Assembly: GCA_016292775.1 (NCBI GenBank)
Contig: JAEDFN010000034.1
Location: 1-18,933 of the forward strand
DNA: 18,933 nucleotides
DNA from: Paludibacteraceae bacterium
GTDB taxonomy: Bacteria; Bacteroidota; Bacteroidia; Bacteroidales; Paludibacteraceae
Direction of reading: 5' to 3'
Positions 14,702 through 18,933 of this stretch are shown here, piece after piece. The position numbers and the translations under genes were made by a program. The notes under the pieces were generated by a model that was not told where the DNA came from, searched no databases, and saw only the letters and a program-made list of their open reading frames with translations. Numbering within the stretch: position 1 is the stretch's first letter; the number at the start of each line of letters is the position of its first letter.

Positions 14702-17034
14702 GAATTTGACTTGGAAGTGGTATTGTAAGAAGGGAATGGAGCTCTGAAATTACACCCCTCCTTGTATCGATTGCACCCTAATTGTGTTCTACCTCTTATT
14801 ATTATACCCTTTCCACACAAAGGGCATCGGTCGCCTTCTTTAACTGAATAAATTTTACTTTTGTCTAATTTATCGTTTTCAGCCAAATTCGTTGATACTT
14901 CTTTATGGGCATCACTACTATTAATTGTATTTTTTGTATTTTGGATATCGTTGGATTTTTGGATATTAATAGTATCTTTGCTCGTTGCACTATTTGGAGT
15001 GTAATCAGATATCGGTGAATATCCGCCGGATGAATTCTGCTTTCGATTATTAGAAGACTCTTGACGTTTTAAAGACATCTCGTTGACGGTGGGTTGAGAG
15101 TTACTATCAGATTGGATTTTGATTGCGGGTTGAGTTTTGCTTCCGGGTTGAGAGTTTCTTGCGGGTTGAGAGTTTCTTGCGGATTTTGATTTAGCTTTAG
15201 TTTTTGCATCGGTATCATTAACTATAGATATCATTTTCAACGTATTATCCGACTTTACTTGATTAACCAAATCAACAACCATTGATTTTAATTCTCCGAT
15301 AAAATTATCTGCCAGATAATTACCTTTTTCTATATCTCTTAATTTTCTCTCCCACTGACCTGTTAATTCCGCACTTTTTAATAGGTCGTAATTAATCATC
15401 TCCACGAGCTCTATACCTCTGGAAGTAGGGATAAGATTTTTCTTTTCTTTGATGATATAATTCCGCTTAAAAAGGGTTTCAATAATAGCAGCACGAGTAG
15501 AAGGTCGCCCGATTCCATTTTCTTTTAGAGCATCTCTAAGTTCTTCGTTATCAACAAATTTACCCGCAGTTTCCATTGCTCGCAAAAGGGTAGCTTCGGT
15601 AAAATATTTAGGCGGAGTGGTATATTTTTGCAACACTTCGGGTGCATGAGGTCCTGATTCGCCCTCAACAAAATGGGGTAATACTTGCTCTTTATTCGGC
15701 TCGGCATCATCTTTGGGGTTGTAATCCGTAACATTTTCGGCGTTAGAATTACTGAACAGAACTCTCCATCCCGGAGATTGAATTTGCTTTCCGGCAGCTT
15801 TAAATTCAACTCCGTTTACATCTGCCAAAACAGTAGTAGTTAGCACTTTAGCTTCGGGGTAGAAATTTGCAATAAAATGCAATACCACCAAATTATACAC
15901 TTTATTTTCAGACTCGGTGAGAATGCCTTTTTGCTGACCTGTAGGAATAATAGCATGGTGATCGGTAACCTTACTATTATCGAAAACTTTTTTGGATTTA
16001 GGTATTTTTGCATTCAAAACCGGCTGTGTCAGTGATTCATATCCATTTAAGCCTTTTAAAATACCGGGAATTTTCGGATATATATCGTCACTTAAATAAG
16101 TGGTATCGACACGAGGATAGGTAGTGAATTTCTTCTCATATAATGATTGAATTATCTTTAAAGTGTCATCGGCAGAGAAAGCAAATTTCTTATTACACTC
16201 CACTTGTAAAGAGGTGAGGTCAAAGAGTTTAGGAGGATATTCCACCCCTTTTTTCTCTGAAATCGATTTTATCGACAGGGGATGACTTTTTATGATATTG
16301 AGGGAATTTTCAGCATCTATCTCAGAATCAAACTTCCCTTTAAGAGCATTAAAAGTAACGTTACGATAAACGGTTTTCAATTCCCAAAACGGAGAAGGGG
16401 AGAAATTTTGAATTTCCTTAAAACGATTTACGATGATAGCTAAAGTAGGAGTTTGAACCCTACCGATAGAGAGAACGGAAGCTGCAGATGAAGAGCAACG
16501 CAAGGTATATATACGTGTGGCATTCATTCCGAGCAACCAATCTCCGATAGCACGGGCGAGACCGGCTTGGTAAAGAGTGTCGAAATCGGAAGAGGGACGC
16601 AAGGAGTTAAAGCCCTCTTTTATAGCCTCTTCCGTCAACGAAGAAATCCAAAGGCGCTTTACGGGACATTTACATTTAGCCTTATGCATAACCCATCTTT
16701 GAATCAATTCTCCCTCTTGACCCGCATCTCCGCAATTGATTACCTCATCGGCATCAGCTATCAATTTTTCTATTATTGAAAATTGATTTTTATAAGAATC
16801 TACATCAATCAATTTTATTCTAAAAGGCTGAGGTATAATAGGTAATGAAGCTATCGACCAGAACTTCCAAGCAGGGGAATAATCGGCAGGCTCTTGTAAA
16901 GTACAGAGATGACCATACGTCCATGTTACTTGAAAGCCTCCTCCCTCAAAGTATCCGTTCTTACGACTATCCGCACCCACAACAGCAGCAATATCTCGCG
17001 CTACCGAGGGCTTTTCCGCTATACACAACTTCAT
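14698..17034 (-). CDS. topB: DNA topoisomerase III
   Basis: This 778-residue type IA topoisomerase passes single DNA strands and resolves recombination or replication intermediates. The N-terminal TOPRIM domain starts MKLCIAEKPS (Glu7) and has CGDAGQEGEL (101-110), where the usual DxDxE reads DxGxE, as I recall for other Bacteroidota TopB proteins. SIGRVQTPTL (189-198) follows. The active-site tyrosine is Tyr313 in TTYPRVDTTYL (304-314). GIGRPSTRAAIIETL (507-521) and a TSRGIELVEM segment (537-546) complete the core. Residues about 602-730 form a Ser/Asn/Gln/Lys-rich linker with a six-residue repeat (ARNSQP), then a four-Cys zinc ribbon (Cys737, 740, 754, 761). The full consensus promoter is at 17111-17141. 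The stop codon overlaps that of convergent apbE. No conjugation genes are adjacent, so it looks chromosomal. Confidence 0.95.
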   Translation of the reverse strand: MKLCIAEKPSVARDIAAVVGADSRKNGYFEGGGFQVTWTYGHLCTLQEPADYSPAWKFWSIASLPIIPQPFRIKLIDVDSYKNQFSIIEKLIADADEVINCGDAGQEGELIQRWVMHKAKCKCPVKRLWISSLTEEAIKEGFNSLRPSSDFDTLYQAGLARAIGDWLLGMNATRIYTLRCSSSAASVLSIGRVQTPTLAIIVNRFKEIQNFSPSPFWELKTVYRNVTFNALKGKFDSEIDAENSLNIIKSHPLSIKSISEKKGVEYPPKLFDLTSLQVECNKKFAFSADDTLKIIQSLYEKKFTTYPRVDTTYLSDDIYPKIPGILKGLNGYESLTQPVLNAKIPKSKKVFDNSKVTDHHAIIPTGQQKGILTESENKVYNLVVLHFIANFYPEAKVLTTTVLADVNGVEFKAAGKQIQSPGWRVLFSNSNAENVTDYNPKDDAEPNKEQVLPHFVEGESGPHAPEVLQKYTTPPKYFTEATLLRAMETAGKFVDNEELRDALKENGIGRPSTRAAIIETLFKRNYIIKEKKNLIPTSRGIELVEMINYDLLKSAELTGQWERKLRDIEKGNYLADNFIGELKSMVVDLVNQVKSDNTLKMISIVNDTDAKTKAKSKSARNSQPARNSQPGSKTQPAIKIQSDSNSQPTVNEMSLKRQESSNNRKQNSSGGYSPISDYTPNSATSKDTINIQKSNDIQNTKNTINSSDAHKEVSTNLAENDKLDKSKIYSVKEGDRCPLCGKGIIIRGRTQLGCNRYKEGCNFRAPFPSYNTTSKSNS
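15126..15179 (-). repeat. 18-bp tandem repeat inside topB
   Basis: Three 18-bp units lie head to tail. Two are identical (15144-15161 and 15162-15179, cgggttgagagtttcttg) and one is diverged (15126-15143), with a fainter fourth near 15088-15105. The period is six codons, so changes in copy number keep the frame; the units encode ARNSQP-like hexapeptides in the linker before the zinc ribbon. Confidence 0.85.
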
Positions 17035-17110
17035 TATTTAGAATAAAAAAATCGTTTTAAATTCGTAAAAGTCTATTATTCAATGAGTATTATTGGTAAT
17101 TACATTACTG

Positions 17111-17141
17111 CAAAGTTAATAATTTATCGCCATACATCAAA
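17111..17141 (-). promoter_or_regulatory. Promoter of topB
   Basis: TTTG (17141-17138), 19-base spacer, TAACTTTG (17118-17111) on the minus strand is a complete match to the Bacteroidota consensus. Predicted start near 17105, a leader of about 70 bases before the ATG at 17034. Confidence 0.75.
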
Positions 17142-17205
17142 TAAGAATAGGGATAATTACTCGTAAAAAGAGTGGAAAAAACAGAAATATTTCTCAATAA
17201 AATAG

Positions 17206-17213
17206 TACCTTTG
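17206..17213 (+). promoter_or_regulatory. Candidate -7 box of the chorismate mutase gene
   Basis: TACCTTTG on the plus strand is identical to the -7 box of four other promoters in the window. No TTG is found at the expected -33 distance. Predicted start near 17219, about 36 bases before the ATG. It diverges from the topB promoter about 70 bases away. Confidence 0.5.
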
Positions 17214-17254
17214 TAATTGAAAAAGAAGTTGATATAAATAATATCGAATACAAT

Positions 17255-17524
17255 ATGAAAGCAAAAGAAGAAATTGAAATTTTGAGAGAACGTATCGACA
17301 TGATTGATATAGAAATAGTGGATAAATTAGCGGAAAGGATGCGTATTTCGGAAAAAATCGGGCGATACAAAAAAGAGCATAATATGGCTATACACCAGGA
17401 AGATAGGTTTGCAAAAGTGATAGAAAACATAACTAAAGAGGCGAATGAAAAAAAAATAAGCGCAGAATTTATCTGCGCTATTTATAAAATAATTCATAGT
17501 GAATCAAAGAAAAATCAATTATAA
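17255..17524 (+). CDS. Chorismate mutase, stand-alone AroQ type
   Basis: This 89-residue all-helical protein converts chorismate to prephenate, the branch point to phenylalanine and tyrosine. Aligned with the E. coli P-protein mutase domain, numbering happens to coincide: Arg11 (LRERID), Arg28 (LAERMR), Lys39, Arg51, Ser84 and Gln88 are present. Two positions that bind substrate in E. coli differ: Asp48 is Gln and Glu52 is Phe in HQEDRFAKV (47-55). It has no fused prephenate dehydratase, dehydrogenase or DAHP synthase domain, and no signal peptide, so it is a cytoplasmic stand-alone enzyme. It diverges from topB and no other aromatic-pathway gene is nearby. Family assignment is firm; full catalytic competence is less so. 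Confidence 0.85.
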   Translation: MKAKEEIEILRERIDMIDIEIVDKLAERMRISEKIGRYKKEHNMAIHQEDRFAKVIENITKEANEKKISAEFICAIYKIIHSESKKNQL

Positions 17525-17660
17525 TTGAATGTAAATCTTTGTTTTAATGGTCTGCAATTAATTATATTATGTTTCACAACAAATATATTACTAAGATAAA
17601 AAGAATATGCAAAAACAGTTTCCTTGATTCGGGTACAAAGTTATGACCCCATTACGAAAT

Positions 17661-18716
17661 CTATTTTCGTAAAAAAGAATATTTTTCATTCATATTATCA
17701 ATATAATTAATCACCTCATCCACAATATATTGAGGAGAGAGGACTACAAGATTAGAGCCGTACGAAGTTAATTCTTGAATTAATTCATAGTTTTTTTTGC
17801 AATTAATAGAGAAAAAAGAACCTCCTTCGAGTTGCGGATAGAGCTGCCGAAGTTTATTTTCTTTAGCGGAATGGAAAAAGATTTGAGATGCATGAATAGG
17901 TCGAGTACGAATATACTGAACGTCTTTATCGCTAACCCAGAATAATATTTCAAGAACTTCTTCTTCCGTATAGTTAGCAACACCTACTATATCATCAAAA
18001 TATTCGAGGATATCTTCATCAGAAACGAAATAGTTTTTATTACAGATATCTATATTAACAATTCTATCTAAAGCAAAGACTTTAATTTCGTGAGAATCAT
18101 CAGTAAGAGCAAGCAAGTACCATCTACGATTATACTCTTTTAGCAAATAAGGGTGTAGAATATATTTTGTAGTTGACGTGCGATTAAAAGCCTTATAAGT
18201 GAGTGTAATAACCTGCTGTTGTGAAATAGCGGTAAATAAAACGGCAAAATGCGTAGTTTGGTCTAATTCATTTTTTTCAAGTAACATAATCTTCTTTATC
18301 GGCTTATCATCGTACTTGATTTTCAAGGCTTCTAAGGACTCAAAATTCGGTAGGCCATCAAACTGACCAAGATATGAGAGGGCTTCGGTAAGAACATATT
18401 TTTCATCTGAAGAAAGAGTGTGATTAAAAATAGAGAACCCATTTTGCTTATATCGAAGACATTTTTTTACGGTAATCTTTCCGTTAGACATATAATAATC
18501 ACTTCTATATTTCTCTATTTCAACATAAAAAGGGGCAGATTCTAAAAAATCAATATCATACTCGATGGTGCGACGAGTTACGGGTGGACATTCAATTTCT
18601 GAAAGTTTTTCATTAACCTTATCTGTTAAATCATTCAACGAATAATTATGATATCTATTTGAAAGTAAAGAATCTAAGGTTGCTATTCGAACAAGTAAAT
18701 TTTTTGTAGACGGCAT
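17661..18716 (-). CDS. WYL-domain transcriptional regulator
   Basis: This 351-residue protein has an N-terminal winged helix-turn-helix (about 1-75), with the recognition helix around VTRRTIEYDIDFLE (46-59). A connecting segment follows, then a WYL domain (about 155-230) with RRWYLLALTDD (197-207) and FALDRIVNI (214-222). The C-terminal WCX extension (about 250-340) ends in SNLVVLSPQYIVDEV (321-335). WYL domains bind nucleic acid or small ligands, and such proteins often control DNA-damage or defence genes. No defence operon is adjacent here. It lies alone just downstream of an rRNA operon, with its own consensus promoter and an A/T-rich leader. The target is unknown. Confidence 0.9.
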   Translation of the reverse strand: MPSTKNLLVRIATLDSLLSNRYHNYSLNDLTDKVNEKLSEIECPPVTRRTIEYDIDFLESAPFYVEIEKYRSDYYMSNGKITVKKCLRYKQNGFSIFNHTLSSDEKYVLTEALSYLGQFDGLPNFESLEALKIKYDDKPIKKIMLLEKNELDQTTHFAVLFTAISQQQVITLTYKAFNRTSTTKYILHPYLLKEYNRRWYLLALTDDSHEIKVFALDRIVNIDICNKNYFVSDEDILEYFDDIVGVANYTEEEVLEILFWVSDKDVQYIRTRPIHASQIFFHSAKENKLRQLYPQLEGGSFFSINCKKNYELIQELTSYGSNLVVLSPQYIVDEVINYIDNMNEKYSFLRK

Positions 18717-18765
18717 ATCAAAAGCAATAATTAATAGTTATAGTATAATAGTGAAAAGCGAAATA

Positions 18766-18796
18766 CAAAGGTAATATAAAAAACGATATAAACAAA
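18766..18796 (-). promoter_or_regulatory. Promoter of the WYL regulator gene
   Basis: TTTG (18796-18793), 19-base spacer, TACCTTTG (18773-18766) on the minus strand is a complete match to the Bacteroidota consensus. Predicted start near 18760, about 44 bases before the ATG at 18716. Confidence 0.75.
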
Positions 18797-18881
18797 TAAT
18801 AAATGAAATCTATTTAATCAAAACAAAAGTACGTTAACAATCCGGAAATTAAGGAATAGGATGGGAGTGGGATGGGGCAAT

Positions 18882-18917
18882 AAAAAAAAGGAGAACCTCG
18901 GTAAGGGGGTTCTCCTT
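18882..18917 (-). terminator. Strong terminator, probably of an rRNA operon
   Basis: AAGGAGAACC (18888-18897) pairs perfectly with GGTTCTCCTT (18908-18917) around a 10-base loop. On the minus strand the stem is followed by TTTTTTTT (18889-18882). It lies a few bases past what reads as the 3' end of 5S rRNA. Confidence 0.88.
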
Positions 18918-18924
18918 GAAAAGT

Positions 18925-18933
18925 GGCGGCGAC
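18925..18933 (-). rRNA. rrf: 3' end of 5S rRNA (partial, cut by window edge)
   Basis: The last bases read GTCGCCGCC on the minus strand, which matches the conserved 3' end of bacterial 5S rRNA (GGAGAGUAGGUCGCCGCC). A strong terminator follows within about 8 bases, as expected at the end of an rrn operon. Only about 9 bases are visible, so the call rests on that short match plus the terminator. The exact 3' end is uncertain by a few bases. Confidence 0.6.

Noticed and set aside
17636..17643. TAACTTTG on the minus strand after the WYL gene as a promoter
   Set aside because: No TTG at the -33 distance, and it would only transcribe antisense into the chorismate mutase gene.
17652..17672. Hairpin TTACGAAA / TTTCGTAA across the WYL stop codon as a terminator
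   Set aside because: The 8-bp arms are perfect, but no T run follows on either strand, so it does not meet the form of a rho-independent terminator.
1..18933. Mobile elements, CRISPR arrays, toxin-antitoxin or defence systems
   Set aside because: I looked for transposase or integrase motifs, regularly spaced repeats and paired small genes and found none. The WYL regulator alone is not evidence of a defence island, and topB lacks conjugation genes beside it.

Overview
The window reads as chromosomal DNA of an AT-rich member of the Bacteroidales (Bacteroidota). Three things point there. The protein set is typical: a GH57-like protein, a GT4 glycosyltransferase and a debranching enzyme in one cluster, a TopB with a GDAGQEGEL TOPRIM motif, and a DUF4980-type GH32 homologue. 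Shine-Dalgarno sequences are absent. The same Bacteroidota promoter (TTTG, 18-20 bases, TAnnTTTG) recurs in front of genes on both strands. I cannot name the genus. I see no insertion sequence, integrase, CRISPR array or phage module.

Layout, left to right. 1-499 is AT-rich and without a gene; it holds one orphan promoter-like site pointing out of the window. 500-747 is a compact RNA unit on the minus strand: promoter, SRP RNA (ffs), tRNA-Thr(UGU) and a strong terminator. 968-5504 (minus) is a tight three-gene alpha-glucan operon in the order debranching enzyme, GT4 glycogen-synthase-like enzyme, GH57 alpha-amylase-like protein. 5590-8707 (minus) holds a secreted TPR/PD40 protein, nfeD and floA, the last two being the known NfeD-flotillin membrane pair. 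8843-10699 (minus) is a secreted GH32-fold protein. 10923-13184 (minus) holds three unassigned genes: a two-helix membrane protein, a small single-helix protein and a lipoprotein with propeller-like repeats. 13601-14701 (plus) is apbE (FAD:protein FMN transferase). It converges on topB (14698-17034, minus) so tightly that both stop codons lie in one TTAA. A stand-alone chorismate mutase (17255-17524, plus) diverges from topB. A WYL-domain regulator (17661-18716, minus) follows. The right edge carries the terminator of an rRNA operon and what looks like the last bases of its 5S gene.

The most unusual signal is two glycosidase-fold proteins that appear to lack catalytic residues. The GH57-like protein has Ala and Gly where the nucleophile Glu and acid/base Asp belong. 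The GH32-like protein has Arg in place of the WMNDPNG nucleophile Asp, and the RDP motif reads RVF. The first state is known for the Bacteroidota alpha-amylase-like branch of GH57. The second looks like a less-described secreted pseudo-fructosidase, possibly a binding or sensing protein. Other points of interest are the SRP RNA/tRNA-Thr transcription unit, a 25-base near-perfect palindrome before the two-helix membrane gene, and an 18-bp tandem repeat in topB.
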